From Plasmodium brasilianum (taxonomy: Eukaryota; Apicomplexa; Aconoidasida; Haemosporida; Plasmodiidae), in contig NC_090124.1 of the NCBI RefSeq assembly GCF_023973825.1, positions 464,001 through 528,000 of the forward strand: a stretch of DNA of 64,000 nt, given 5' to 3'. Shown piece after piece: positions 11,770 through 27,230 of the stretch. Below the pieces are notes generated by a model, which was not told the DNA's origin, ran no database searches, and saw only the letters and a list, made by a program, of their open reading frames with translations. The first letter of the stretch is position 1; the number at the start of each line of letters is the position of its first letter. A program made the position numbers and the translations under genes.

Positions 11770-12345
11770 TTATTTCCATATATCGGCTTGCTCATCGGGC
11801 ATCTTAAAGTCTCCAAATATTCCAGAAGGCGGTGCATATCCGAAAAACTTCTGAATATTCTGCCTAGTTAGCATAAGGGTTAAGGTATAAATAAAAGTTG
11901 ATGAACAGTGATACAAATTTTTTCCTTGCAAACCTGTGTGAGTTATTAAGGTAAATGGAAAAATTGGTTTAAAAGGTAAAATTGCTATTGTTAATCCTTC
12001 AAATAGACTAAATAATAAAGGCATCATAGACATAAAAATTAAACCTGTTATAATATTCGCTTTTGCTTTTAATGTTGTCATCATTTTTGTTTTCTGCATA
12101 TATATTTCTTCAGTGGTGACCTTTTTCTTCCCTTTTTTTTTATTAATAGTATCTATTTTACTTAATAACCCATCTTCCTTCTCCTTCTGAACTTGTTCAT
12201 ACAATACTTTTAATTCCTCATTTAAAGCTATAAATTTCTCGTTTCTATACACAAATAGCCAACTTAAAAATTCGGAAAAGATGCCGCAACCAATAGCTAT
12301 TCCTATTACTATGAAAATATCCTTTTTTCTTATAGTATCGTCCAT
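11770..12345 (-). CDS. TMCO1-like ER membrane protein (Oxa1/GET1/EMC3 superfamily)
   Basis: 191 residues, the usual TMCO1 size (188 in human). Segments in order: TM1 about 9-33; a charged helical coiled-coil stretch 34-90 including a KKKGKKK patch; TM2 about 98-124; a short loop; and TM3 about 145-160, followed by LTRQNIQKFFG. This last part closely matches the human C-terminal segment IRQNIQKILG. The ending APPSGIFG resembles the human proline-rich tail. Human TMCO1 has been described as an ER calcium-leak channel and as a part of the multipass translocon; the role in Plasmodium is inferred from family only. The start is the first ATG of the frame, and it forms a single exon. Its upstream region is shared with the divergent RuvB-like gene. 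Confidence 0.85.
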   Translation of the reverse strand: MDDTIRKKDIFIVIGIAIGCGIFSEFLSWLFVYRNEKFIALNEELKVLYEQVQKEKEDGLLSKIDTINKKKGKKKVTTEEIYMQKTKMMTTLKAKANIITGLIFMSMMPLLFSLFEGLTIAILPFKPIFPFTLITHTGLQGKNLYHCSSTFIYTLTLMLTRQNIQKFFGYAPPSGIFGDFKMPDEQADIWK

Positions 12346-15815
<3,470 letters not shown>

Positions 15816-16975
15816 GTGAACTCTGATCTAAGTAGATAGACTTATATATAAAATAGCTTTTAAAACGAATAATAAAATATACATATATAAATTTATATAT
15901 ATATATATATTTGTATGCTTTGGTACATTTATGAATTATATTGTGTGTAAAATTATGAGAACAGGTGTTGGTGTAATGTTATATAATCCTATTACTAAAG
16001 GAGGTTCCATATTTTACCAGTAAGATAACAAATTTTAAAACATGATTTTAATTTCAAGATTAAAAGAAATAGAAAAATGTACAGAATAAATATTTGTAGC
16101 ATTTTACTTTATATAATTGGAATTAAAAATTAACCTATTAATGCACATAAATGAATTCATTATTTGTAATACACATAAAATTTGTTAGTAATATGCTTTA
16201 ATTATTTTATCATACTTTTAACTTTTCTTTTTTTGAGTATAAACTTATTTATTTACCACATTTAACAAAATTGTTGATTATGGCAATAATATTTTATATA
16301 TAGTAATTTTATTGCATTTTTTTTTGGGGGGGTGGCTATATATATATATATATATCTATATAGATAGATAAATAGACAGATATACATATACTATTTATTA
16401 AAAATTTTTAGAAAAAAAAAAAAAAAATTAAATTCTCTTTAATGCATTTGTGTTGTTCACTGATAATATACTAATTTCTAACTTTTTTTTATATATCCGA
16501 ATTTCATTTATAATTGATCTTTTATAACATACACATTTATTCATATTGGGCTTAGTTTTTTATCATATCAGTTAAAATATATAATTTGCTTTTGGTGTGT
16601 TGTAATATTCCATAATACCAGAAAAAAAAATAAACATACAAAATTTGCATTAATTTCCATATTTACACTAATAGACCAATAAATTTCTAATATAATTTTA
16701 ATTTATTATGACTATTAATGTACAGTATTAAAATAAGTTGTTTTCAAAAAACTGTATTTTCCATTTTATGTTATCTTGATAATTCCACACATACATGAAT
16801 CCTAAAAAAATATGATATAATTTTTAAACCATTCTTTCATAATTTTAATATTTACATATTTTGGTTAATAAAGCGAAGAAAAGATATATTTTATTATTTT
16901 TTTTTTTAAAACGCAGTGTTCAGAATTTTGTGTATATTGCAGTATACTCTTCAAATATATCATAAATGAGCTTAG

Positions 16976-17009
<34 letters not shown>

Positions 17010-17984
17010 AAAATGTTTAACATATATAGATATATATATTTTATTCCTCCTACATGAATAAATTTTAATTTAATCATTCATTCTAATTTTTATATATTTT
17101 CTTGTAAGATTTGTCTCAATTTTTTTTATTAGTCGATTTTTACAGCTTTTCCGAATAATCGTATAAAGACAACAACAAAAAAAAAAAAAAAAAAAAAACA
17201 CAACTAGCTAAATGCAAAATGAAAACATTTGAACAGCACATAAAATATTATCCCTACATATTAAAAACTCATTTTGACCTTGCTAAGTCATAAAAATATA
17301 TAAAAAAAAAAAAATTATCGAACAAATTTTTTAAGCAACCGTTTTTTTTGTAACCATTATTGAAGTTTTTAAAATTGTATTTTTTTCACAAGTTATTAAC
17401 ACATATTTATTAGTTATTTTAAGAAAAAAAAAAAACATACGAAAAAATTATTTATTGGAAAATTAACATAAAAAAAAAAAAAAAAAACTGTCTATTTATA
17501 AATTATATATCTGTGAATAAGTGGAGTTGGTTTTTTTTGGCACATAATGAATAGTGTGCAATTTAAATATAAACGAATATATACATACACATACAAATAC
17601 GCGTACATCTTAATGAAACAGTAGTATATTAACTTGAAAATAATTTGTTTCTTTCACATTTTAATATACATTAAATTTTTTCTTCCACTTTAATTACATT
17701 AATTTTTTTTTTTTAATAATTATTTTAAAAAACATTTTCTATTTCATACGTTTTTTTTATGAAGATCTATGGTTCTTAATTTTTCCCATTTAAAGAATTT
17801 TTTTACTTGATCAAACCGTTCGTTCGAAATTATATCATGAATATTTTTTGTTTCATTTTACATGTAAAAAGGAAAAATTCTAAATAAAATAATATGCACA
17901 ATTGTACAAAAAATAATGAAAATGACAAAAAAGTATTTAAACTAACAAAACAAGCAAAAAGTTATTTTTCCAACAACAGATCAA
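15816..17984. other. Intergenic: RuvB-like 3' side and 14-3-3 upstream region
   Basis: About 2.2 kb between two plus-strand genes. It has TA microsatellites (15896-15911, 16340-16356), a short G run near 16325, and unusually many A tracts (for example 16976-17007 and 17177-17199). I see no coding exon or RNA gene. Confidence 0.6.
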
Positions 17985-18185
17985 ATGAAGCCACATAGTG
18001 ATAATGACATTTTAGTATCTAACAAGGAAGAATTTATATATTTCTTAAAAATATTAAATCATATTGGATTCTATGATGGTTAAAATATATAATTTGATCT
18101 TTATTTGTAATACGTATAATTGCTAGAGTGTCCGTTTGTTCATTCGTCTATTTATTATTATTAATAGTATTACTATTATTATTAT

Positions 18186-18222
<37 letters not shown>

Positions 18223-20064
18223 TTCCTATGACACAGAAATGGTTTCACTAATAAAACGGGTGAACGCGAAAAGTTACAATTTAAATTATGCAGAATCACT
18301 ACTAATGGTTAGTAATAGTATATGTTATGTTTACTGTCATCAAATGTACCTTCACTTTTTCGAGAAGAAATTGAGAGAACTACAATTACATATATTTTTA
18401 AATCATTTTATAATATGTTTCTACTACATGATTTGTTAGTGATCGATATTAAAAAAAAATAAAATTTTGTGTGTCTAAATTGTATTAAATTTCGGATACG
18501 CACATATATTTTTAAATAGTTTCAAGCAATAGATCAAATATAATTGTCGTATAATGCATGTTAATTATATTTGCGGTAATCACTACTAAAAAAAAAAATT
18601 TTTTTTTTTCTGTCATAAGTATTTGCACAAGTATGGTGAATAAATAAAATAAAATGGACAAAAATATGCGTTTATAAGTTCACAAATTAAAAATGGGAAA
18701 ACAAAATTAAATGCTTTTGATTATAACGTATTTTCTTTTTTTAGGGATCCACATTTAAAAATGCTTTAAATGTTAGAAGAAAGGAACAAACAGTACTGGA
18801 AAATATAATAACAAATAAAGAATCCACTGCAGAAGAAAAATATTGTGCTGAACTGCTAAAATCTAAATTAAATAAAGATATAAGATCCATAGAGAAGAAC
18901 ACATACACGGTCATTAAAACAAAATATATTCCCAAGACGGCTGATGAAGTAATATTTTTATTACATATACATTTTTATCTACATATATATATATGTTATT
19001 GTTAGAGGAAAATAAATATGATTAGAAAAAAAAAAAAAAAAAAAGGATTCTTCAATGTAACATAGAGGATTTGCCTATACTTATTACCTCTTTTATGTAA
19101 AATGTTATATTATTTCTATCTTTAAATTCTAATTTATAGAAAATATTAATGTTTTATTGGCATTTACTTGGGGATATGACCAGATATTGTGCAGATACAT
19201 ATATTGAGGAAAAAAAAAAGAAGATACAGGAAAAAAGTTTGCAATCATATACTAGAGCCTTAGGATATGCAAAAAAAATGAAGATGCCCCCATCCAGCCC
19301 AAGAATGTTGGAACTTTTAGTTAGCTTAACAGGTTAATATATACACATATATATATGTCTATACATATATGCCTATATATTTACACTTGAATAAATTCCT
19401 TTTTAATATATCTTTTTTCTTATTATGTTGCTAGTTCTGCGCAAAGATATGGATACAGACATTAATATCTCTATAGAAATGGCAGCACAGGCATTTAGAG
19501 ATGCAATTCAAAATATGCATCTTCTAGAGTAATGTTCCTTAAAATTAAATTATTCCCATAAAAAATACTTTTAAAATGGAAATACTTATTTTTATATGAC
19601 TATTTAATATATATATATATATATATAAACATACACACCTATTTGTGCATTTTGATATTCAATATACTATTGTTATTAAAGAAATTACAAAACCATATAA
19701 TATGTATTAGTTCTTGTAATATCCTTTTTTTTTTTTTTTTTTTTTTTTATTTAGAAACGATGATGAATGCTCCAAAACGATTGGTATATTGGGTATACTA
19801 CGAGACAACATAAATAAGTGGTGTGAAAGTAAGTTTACAAACTTTTATTTTTTTATATCTTCAAAAAATTTGTTATATGTAATATTATTACAATGCAATC
19901 TTTTTTTTTTTCTTTTTTTTTCCCTAAACATGTAATATTGTAATTGTTAATTAAAATTTTTATTTCCATCAGTTAGCGGAAGAAAAAATGTAGATGCATT
20001 ATTTGAAATTAAAGGAGAAAACTTGGATAAATACAGAAGTATTATTTATAGCATCCACTCATAA
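17985..20064 (+). CDS. Divergent 14-3-3 protein, seven exons
   Basis: Exons 17985-18078, 18237-18307, 18745-18948, 19140-19332, 19435-19528, 19755-19828 and 19973-20064 join to 273 residues, and every junction keeps frame. The product follows the 14-3-3 fold in order: the N-terminal helix ending YDEMVSLIKRV, the LLMGSTFKNALNVRRKE helix, the MFYWHLLGDMTRYCADTY helix, a SYTRALGYAKK helix, an AAQAFRDAIQ helix, and GILRDNINKW near the end. The phosphopeptide tetrad is retained as Lys60, Arg67, Arg138 and Tyr139, a constant +11 offset from human zeta 49/56/127/128. The rest of the sequence is far from canonical 14-3-3. The last part (VDALFEIKG) replaces the usual acidic tail. Exon 2 is preceded by a T tract of about 30. 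Likely cytosolic phospho-adaptor; clients unknown. Confidence 0.85.
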
Positions 20065-20956
20065 CGTTAAAAAAAAAAGGGCATATGTGAAATAGGACAA
20101 AAAAGGTAGATGCATTCTATATTCATCTACTTAAATTTTACTAGTTTCTCCTTTTCCAAATCCATCTTTATCTCGTTATATATATATATATATATATGTA
20201 CATATTTTTAAAGGATACATTTGCGTACCTGAATTTTTTTGTTTTACTGTAAATCTTAAATTTTACACATGACTAACCAGATAAATTAACTTTAATCTTT
20301 TTTTTTTGTTCTTGTTTAACTTGGAAGAATTTTTATTTTTTTAAAGTTTTCTCAAAACTTTTTAATGAATTTTGTTATATTTGTATATTTCTTTAATTTA
20401 ACTTTGTCTTACTTCCATGAGCAACTGCATTTCCTAAACAACTCTGTGTTTTTAAGATTAAAATTGTATTCGATATTAATAAAATAATAATATTATTTTA
20501 TTGATATAATTTTTTTTTTAATATAATCTTGAAAATAATTTTACAGTTACAAAGATTGCCTAATATAGTTCTATAAGTAGTTGTTTTTGTAGTCAAGTTT
20601 ACCAAAAAAAAAAAAAAAAAAGAAACACCCTAAGACTATTTTTTTTTCTTTAATGTGTTACAACATGCATAATGTAAATTTAGTAGGCCTCTTGATAACA
20701 CAATATAAACGAACTAACGGGTTTTTGTTTATTTATTATAAAAAATTTATACTACATGCATAAAAACAAAATTACAAGAATATGTAATAAAAATATATGT
20801 ATGCATATATTCACACGCTTCCATTTACACATATACAAGTTTAGGAATATATACATAAAAATAAGATTAACGTATGGTGTAATTTATTAAAGAAAAATTA
20901 TAAATTTCATAAACAAAAAAAAAAAAAGATAATTACAATTCTATGTGGGGTACAAT
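20065..20956. other. Convergent intergenic region
   Basis: 3' flanks of the 14-3-3 gene (+) and the 21 kb membrane-protein gene (-) meet here. It is AT-rich, with poly-A and poly-T stretches on both sides suitable for 3' UTRs. No further gene was seen. Confidence 0.6.
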
Positions 20957-21556
20957 TTATTCTTCTTTATATCTATACTCTGGAGGTATCCAATCAACGG
21001 GATCGATATCAGCATTTCTATATCTAACTGCTCTTCTAGCTTCAAGGTACTGTGAAAAAGCATGATGATCAATTTCTCCACCATAATAATGCCAGTAGAA
21101 ATGTTTGTAATAGTCCTCAGGGTCTATGGTAACTTCTAATGGTTCAAATCTTTGTAAATACATAGTAAATATAAATATTGGCAAAACAGTAGCTACTAAT
21201 GATCCCATAAAAAGAAATAAAAATTGAAACTGTCCCCAAGTAGCTTTAAACAAATGCCAATATGTAAAATGTTTTAAATAATCTTTATTATTAAAAAAGG
21301 TGTATAATTCGTCGAGCGTCATAGAATGAATTGAAGGACCAGCCCAATTTCCATATTGATAACCTGTTTCTTTTATTGTTCTTGTTTTAAATATATCTAT
21401 CCAAGGATAATTATGTACTTTTCTTGGGTCTAAACCATTATATATTCTTGGTGCATTTCCAACTTTTGGAGCTTTAAACATTTCTGCTGTGGGGTAATAC
21501 GATTGTAAGGTTGCATTTGTAAACAGGTATTTTGTTTTGCTTCTCGATACTGCCAT
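20957..21556 (-). CDS. Conserved single-span membrane protein, possibly mitochondrial
   Basis: 199 residues, single exon, start at the first ATG (MAVSRSKTKYLFTN). The first half is basic and aromatic (DPRKVHNYPWIDIF, YQYGNWAG). There is one clear membrane span at about 110-134, with VLPIFIF inside it. A C-terminal region of about 65 residues is rich in Tyr, His, Asp and Arg (YYKHFYWHYYGGEIDHH, then ARRAVRYRN), ending in WIPPEYRYKEE. Domain, charge pattern and size are those of accessory subunits of respiratory complexes: a soluble N-terminal arm, one span, and a basic C-terminal domain. I do not recognise a named family. Location in the mitochondrial inner membrane is inference. The composition is well balanced and lacks Asn runs, which suggests constraint. 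The neighbour PCNA1 is divergent across a long gap. Confidence 0.82.
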   Translation of the reverse strand: MAVSRSKTKYLFTNATLQSYYPTAEMFKAPKVGNAPRIYNGLDPRKVHNYPWIDIFKTRTIKETGYQYGNWAGPSIHSMTLDELYTFFNNKDYLKHFTYWHLFKATWGQFQFLFLFMGSLVATVLPIFIFTMYLQRFEPLEVTIDPEDYYKHFYWHYYGGEIDHHAFSQYLEARRAVRYRNADIDPVDWIPPEYRYKEE

Positions 21557-24323
21557 TATTATTCAAAATATGTTCTTATATGGTTTATTTATTTTTCTTT
21601 ATTTTGCCTTGCTTTGCATTACTTTATTCTGCTTTATTTTGTTATATCTTTATTTTGCTATATCTTAAATTTTGTTTTCGCCTTTTCTCTATTATTGAAC
21701 TTTAAATGCTTCAATATAAATGTATATCATCTGCAAGAAAATATTTATTTCCCACCTATTACACACGAAATTTTTTATTTTTTTTTATAACTTTTGGCAA
21801 TAATTCTTTATTAAACACAAAATTTACAGTGTTTTTGTTTATTTTTAATTTTTTTTTTTTTTTTTGTTACACATAATAAATCATTTATAACAAAATAAAA
21901 AAACAGATAAAAAAATCTTGCATTACTTTTTTCGCATGTTATTATAATGGCTATAAGAAAACAATTACACGTAAAAGAAAAGATAAACAATAAAAAAAAA
22001 AAAAATAATAATAATGTGTTAAGTGTACTTATGTGTAAATGATGTTATAAAAACATAATAAAAACTTTAACTTTGAAAAGCAATTTTTTTTATTATCATT
22101 TTACGTTCATTTTAATGTTTTACAGCGCTATTGTTTACTTACGTTTTCATTAACTTTTACTGTAGTTTTTGAGTTTACTTTTGCTTTTATCTTATCCTTT
22201 TTGTTTTTTGGGTATTATTTTGTTGTTTTTTGGGTATTATTTTGTTGTTTTTTGGGTATTATTTTGTTGTTTTTTTGGTGTTTTGTTTGTTGATTTGTTG
22301 ATATTCTTTAATTAACCTTTTTTATCATGTACTAATTTTTTTTTAGGAGGTATAAAGACACAAATGCACCTTCATTGCAAAAAGTAAAATCCTACTTAAA
22401 CAGCATATTGTACGTATGCGTGTATATGTGTACATAACTGTATGTTCAGCAGTCTCGTATGTAGAATGTTTGACGTATCACGTTATATATTCATACACTT
22501 AAAAGGAATTTTGAGAACTTTAATCATTTTATTAAGCAAAATTATCTCTTTTCATACTTCTGTATATTTATTATATAAAAAATAATTAAATATTTTGTTT
22601 AAATATAAACTTTTCAGAGTTGTAACAAAAAGAAAAATTACAGGAATTATTAATTTAATAGTATAAATGTAATATTGTAATTTTCGTAAACTTACAACAT
22701 CCTTTCCTTTTTACGGGAACCAAGGAACAAGTATAACGATTAAAAGCAACACTAGATTTTTTTTTTTTTTTTTTTTTCCGGAAGTTAAAGGATTATTATT
22801 AAGCGTTTCATTTGCACGATATTTTTATACACATTTGTATTAACATTTTATGAGCCTTTGTTACACTTTAATACTATATCTTATAGCTCATTCATATTTC
22901 TTATACCTTATTTGCATTTTACATATTTTGAATTCAAACTCATCACGATTATATGCTCCATATCTCAAGAAAAAAATATGCGTCTATCAAATAGTTTGAA
23001 AATTTGAAAACGTAAATTTAAAATGATGATTTACAAATAAAGCGTAAAAGAATCTAGAAAATTTGCATGTGTACTATGTATATAGTTGATGTTAATAAAG
23101 GAAATAAATAATTACATATATATATAGTTTATATCTTACATTTAAAATTTTTTTTTTATATGTATATTATAAGGGAAGGGGAGCAAAACAAACAAAATAA
23201 AACGAAATAAATATATGAAGATTTATTAGCTCCTTTTTTTGTTTCACATTTTTTAAAACACAGAAGTTCCTATAAAGAATCCTTTTAATAAAAAATTTGA
23301 AATCGTAGTGCTAAAGGAGCAATATAGACACACGTTATCTGAATACAGAATTTAGTTCGTACATTTTCTTTCTTACATATTTTTCATTTTATTTAAACAA
23401 TATAACACATTTAACAATTTTCAGCTTAAAAGAGAAAAAATTGATTTTAAGATTCAGTTTTTAAAAACATATATTATAAGAAGACGTAATTGTAAAAAGA
23501 ATATCTCTTATTATCTGTTCATGAAGGAAAATATACGTAGGGTCTAAAATAGCTTACACTAGTATGTCAGCTTAAAAAGGAACTTTTCATTTATTACGCT
23601 GCACATGTACATGCATGTATATAAACATATACAAGCACTTGTCTTAAAGCTACTTTTACATATAAATTTTTTATTGCTTTTCATAGGTGCTTATTTTTAC
23701 ACATAAGAATCTATGCAGTAATAAAAAATGAAAGGAGATTGAGAAAAAAAAGCTCGCCAATTTACAAATAAATTATAGTATTATTTAACTTACGATAAAG
23801 TAAAATTAAACACATATATACTTGTATATATGTAAGTGAACTTATGTGTGTGTACATATATATATATATATATATAAATATATGCATATAAAGGGAAAAA
23901 TAGTACTAGTCCTTATAAACTATTTTAAGTACAACCTTAATGGAATAAATTTAAGTAAATATTTAATTATAAAATCCATTTGTGCAAAAAAAAAAGAAAA
24001 AAAGAAAATTAGAATATATTAATTTACGTGATTTGTTTTATAAGACATATAAAATAAGAAAATATTGCTTTTCCTTTTTATATTATATTTATATAGTTTT
24101 TTTTTTTATTTTTTGTTCCTCTGTGCCTTAAAGGTTGTGCAATAAAAAGGAAGATAATGATTTAAGTATTATAGCTAATATAAAAATAAGTATGGATACA
24201 TATATCATGAAGGTAAAAACCTTAAAAACAGCATTAGTGTGGTTTTAAGCTTAAATATATAAAAGCAAACGAAAGTAGAAAAAAAAAAAAATATAGAAAA
24301 AATAATGTATACTTTTAGGACTA

Positions 24324-24363
<40 letters not shown>

Positions 24364-25304
24364 CAATGTATACATATATAATACATATATATGTACATAT
24401 ATGTGTTTAATTAATAAGTTGAAATATTTGTGTCAAAGTATTTATTTTCGCAATAAATGTGTTATTTATGAAAAAAGCAATATTTATTTGATGAAGACCA
24501 TAAATGGTTTTTCCTCTTTCACATCTCTATCGTGTTTTACATTTCTTTTTTTTTTTTACCCGTTTTTTAAATGGAATGAATAGTAGATACAATTACACTT
24601 TGAATTAAAAAATTAATGAAAATACTCTCTTCCTATCCATACACTCATAATGTATATAAAACGAAATATGTGAAATACGTGAAATGCGTGAAATAGCTAT
24701 TTTCATTTTAAAAAAAAAAAAAAAAAAAGCTAAAATATGCAAATATAACAAAAGAGCAATATGCAAAAAAGGTATAACGGCACTTCAGGATTTCACATCA
24801 TCTAAAAAAATTAGTTTTTAAAAGAAGTTCAATACATTTTTTATTTAGTAAATAACTTAACATTCTTTTTTCATTTCATGTATATATTTTACATATATAT
24901 GTACGTTCATTTTTTTAGTGACATAGGAAATATATTATTGAGAGAGTATACATATTTTTAAGAACACTTTAAGTTAAAAAAAAAAAAAAAACATTGTAAT
25001 AATAGAGAATATAAATTAAAATAAATAAACCCTAAGAAATTAATAAAAAGTCCCTACTTTAATAATAAAAAAAAAAAAAAGAGTAGAAAGTTGTTGCAGT
25101 TCAAAATATAACCATTAAAAAAGGGCTACTAAAAGGAGAAAGCACACAAAAAAAAAAAAAAAAACACACATATATGTGTGTGTATGTTATATGTATATAT
25201 ATATATATATATGTACATATGTATGCATATATTTATATATAACAAATTGATTATACAAATTTAAGACATTAAATAAAAACACTTAAACATCCACAAAGAG
25301 AAAA
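21557..25304. promoter_or_regulatory. Long divergent intergenic region (3.7 kb) upstream of the membrane protein (-) and PCNA1 (+)
   Basis: The longest gene-free stretch with no coding signal in the window. It holds a 22-bp tandem repeat (22201-22290), TA microsatellites (23853-23880, 24328-24360, 25195-25212) and many A/T tracts. The one 60-codon frame at 24401-24583 is Phe/Ser/Tyr-rich and unconvincing. It must contain the 5' regions of both flanking genes. I found no tRNA-like or other structured RNA by eye. Confidence 0.5.
22201..22290. repeat. 22-bp tandem repeat
   Basis: About 3.5 direct copies of a T/G-rich 22-mer containing tttttgggtattattttg, starting at 22201, 22223, 22245 and (partial) 22267, then decaying into TTG-rich sequence. 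It sits in the PCNA1/membrane-protein divergent region. No coding role is apparent. Confidence 0.85.
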
Positions 25305-26129
25305 ATGTTAGAAGCTAAACTAAATAATGCATCTATTTTGAAAAAATTATTTGAATGTATCAAAGATTTAGTGAACGATGCAAATGTTGATGCCGATGAA
25401 AGTGGGTTAAAATTACAAGCATTAGATGGGAACCATGTCTCGTTAGTTAGTTTACACTTAGTAGATTCTGGGTTTTCTCATTATAGATGTGATCGTGAGA
25501 GAGTGTTAGGTGTGAATATTGCATCCTTAAATAAAGTTTTTAAGTTATGTGGAGCAAATGAATCTGTTGTTATATCCAGTAAAGATGATGAAGACAATCT
25601 TAACTTTGTATTTGAAAATAATAAAGAAGATAAAGTAACAAACTTTTCTTTAAAATTAATGTCCATTGAACTAGATTCCCTTAATATCCCTGATTGTGAA
25701 GAAGGGTTTGATGCAGAAGTAGAATTAAGTAGTAAAGAATTAACAAATATTTTTAGAAATTTATCTGAATTCTCAGATACAGTATTTATTGAAATAGATT
25801 CCAATAGTATCAAATTTACAACAAAGGGATTAGTAGGAGATGCAGAAGTTGCATTAAAACCAAGAGAATCAACAAGTGAAGATGATGTTGGTGTTACTAT
25901 AAAATCGAAAAAAAAAATTAAACAATCTTTTGCTATAAAATATTTAAATTTATTTTCAAAATCCACTATTTTGTCAGACGTAGTTACCTTAGGATTAAGT
26001 GATAGTAGACCTATTGAATTTAAATATGAAATAAAAGATACATCTCCCGGCGCAGATACTTTAAAAGTTGGATTTGTGAAATTTTTCTTAGCGCCTAAAA
26101 TGGATGATGATATGGATAATAAAGATTAG
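25305..26129 (+). CDS. PCNA1: Proliferating cell nuclear antigen 1 (sliding clamp)
   Basis: 274 residues, the same length I recall for P. falciparum PCNA1, single exon. Two PCNA half-domains are visible: MLEAKLNNASILKKLFECIK with the DNA-facing helix, and LQALDGNHVSLVSLHL. The interdomain connector lies at about 118-134 (MSIELDSLNIPDCEEG), and the second half starts at SSKELTNIFRNLSEF. The C-terminus KFFLAPKMDDD matches the human YYLAPK ending that helps form the PIP-box pocket. Its trimer encircles DNA and recruits polymerase delta, FEN1, ligase and mismatch-repair factors in the nucleus. The serine at 166 aligns with human Lys164, the usual ubiquitin/SUMO acceptor. A Lys-rich loop SKKKIK at 201-206 is species-type. 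The long upstream region suggests cell-cycle control, but no site could be named. Confidence 0.97.
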   Translation: MLEAKLNNASILKKLFECIKDLVNDANVDADESGLKLQALDGNHVSLVSLHLVDSGFSHYRCDRERVLGVNIASLNKVFKLCGANESVVISSKDDEDNLNFVFENNKEDKVTNFSLKLMSIELDSLNIPDCEEGFDAEVELSSKELTNIFRNLSEFSDTVFIEIDSNSIKFTTKGLVGDAEVALKPRESTSEDDVGVTIKSKKKIKQSFAIKYLNLFSKSTILSDVVTLGLSDSRPIEFKYEIKDTSPGADTLKVGFVKFFLAPKMDDDMDNKD

Positions 26130-27230
26130 AACTCCTTTTTTTTACCTTCCATTTTTCGTAAATATATGCATATACACACAAATGCTTATACGTATATATA
26201 TTTTTAATTCGGTTATATTACATATTGGTGCATTATTATGCGCATATCGCATATGTCTATGTATATATATATATAATATACCCTCTACACGTATGTACAT
26301 ATACATTTATATAAATGTATACTTTACATATATTTATTAAAAACAGCCTTTTAAACAACAACCTAACATATTCAAACACGCTAATAAATAACATTAACTG
26401 TAAAATTATTTATAATATTTCTATCTTTAAAAAATCATCACAAAAATTTTATAACATTTTTTAATACAATTTTATGATAATATGTATTGAAAATAAACTC
26501 CCATAAAATTAATTAACCTGAACAATTATAATTATTTTGGTATAGGGGAAAATGACTGAAAAAAAGTAACAATACATACAGCAAATTTTTAATTTATTAG
26601 GTAAATTAAGTCATTCGCAAATATATAAATCACCTACGAATAATGAAAATATGCAATAAAATCGTTATGTACACTATATATATATATTTTTTATTTTTTT
26701 TTTTTATTATATATTTATTGAGTATTCTTTTGTGATATAACATTTTGTAAAATGGGCTCACGCATACAAGCGGATGGAACCGGGGAAAAAGGAAAATTGG
26801 AAAAGAAAAAGTAATATAATTTTATACTATTCTTATTTCATTTTTCTCCTCTTTTAGTACTCAAGTAGGAAGGGAAAAAAAAAAAATATATAACAAAATA
26901 GCAATTTAATAGAGCTACACGGAGCATATACAAAAACAAGAACAGATAAAAGAAAACAATTCCGGTAGACTAAATTAGTGGGAAGGGGAAAATAGAACGA
27001 ATGATTTGAAAAGAAACAAATGTTTTATGCTTAATGTATTATGTGTTATGTATTGTGTGTTATGTATTATGTGTTATCTGTTTAATGTGTTATCTGTTTT
27101 ATGTGTTATGTGTTTTTTATACTTTTCATATACTATTATATTTCATATATGTGGCGTGCAAAAGCTGCTTTTTTATTTTTTTTTATTTTGCTTCATTTTT
27201 TCATTTTTTTTTTGGGGGGTGGGGGGCAAC
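26130..27230. other. Convergent intergenic region PCNA1 / glideosome-associated connector
   Basis: 3' flanks of both genes. It contains TA-rich stretches, a degenerate tgtgttatgt-type repeat at about 27030-27115 (which makes a spurious Cys/Met/Leu open frame), and a T tract followed by G6-T-G6 at 27214-27226, a few bases beyond the connector stop codon. No gene seen. Confidence 0.6.

Noticed and set aside
25481..25966. 161-codon minus-strand frame inside PCNA1
   Set aside because: Antisense to a certain gene and without family resemblance.
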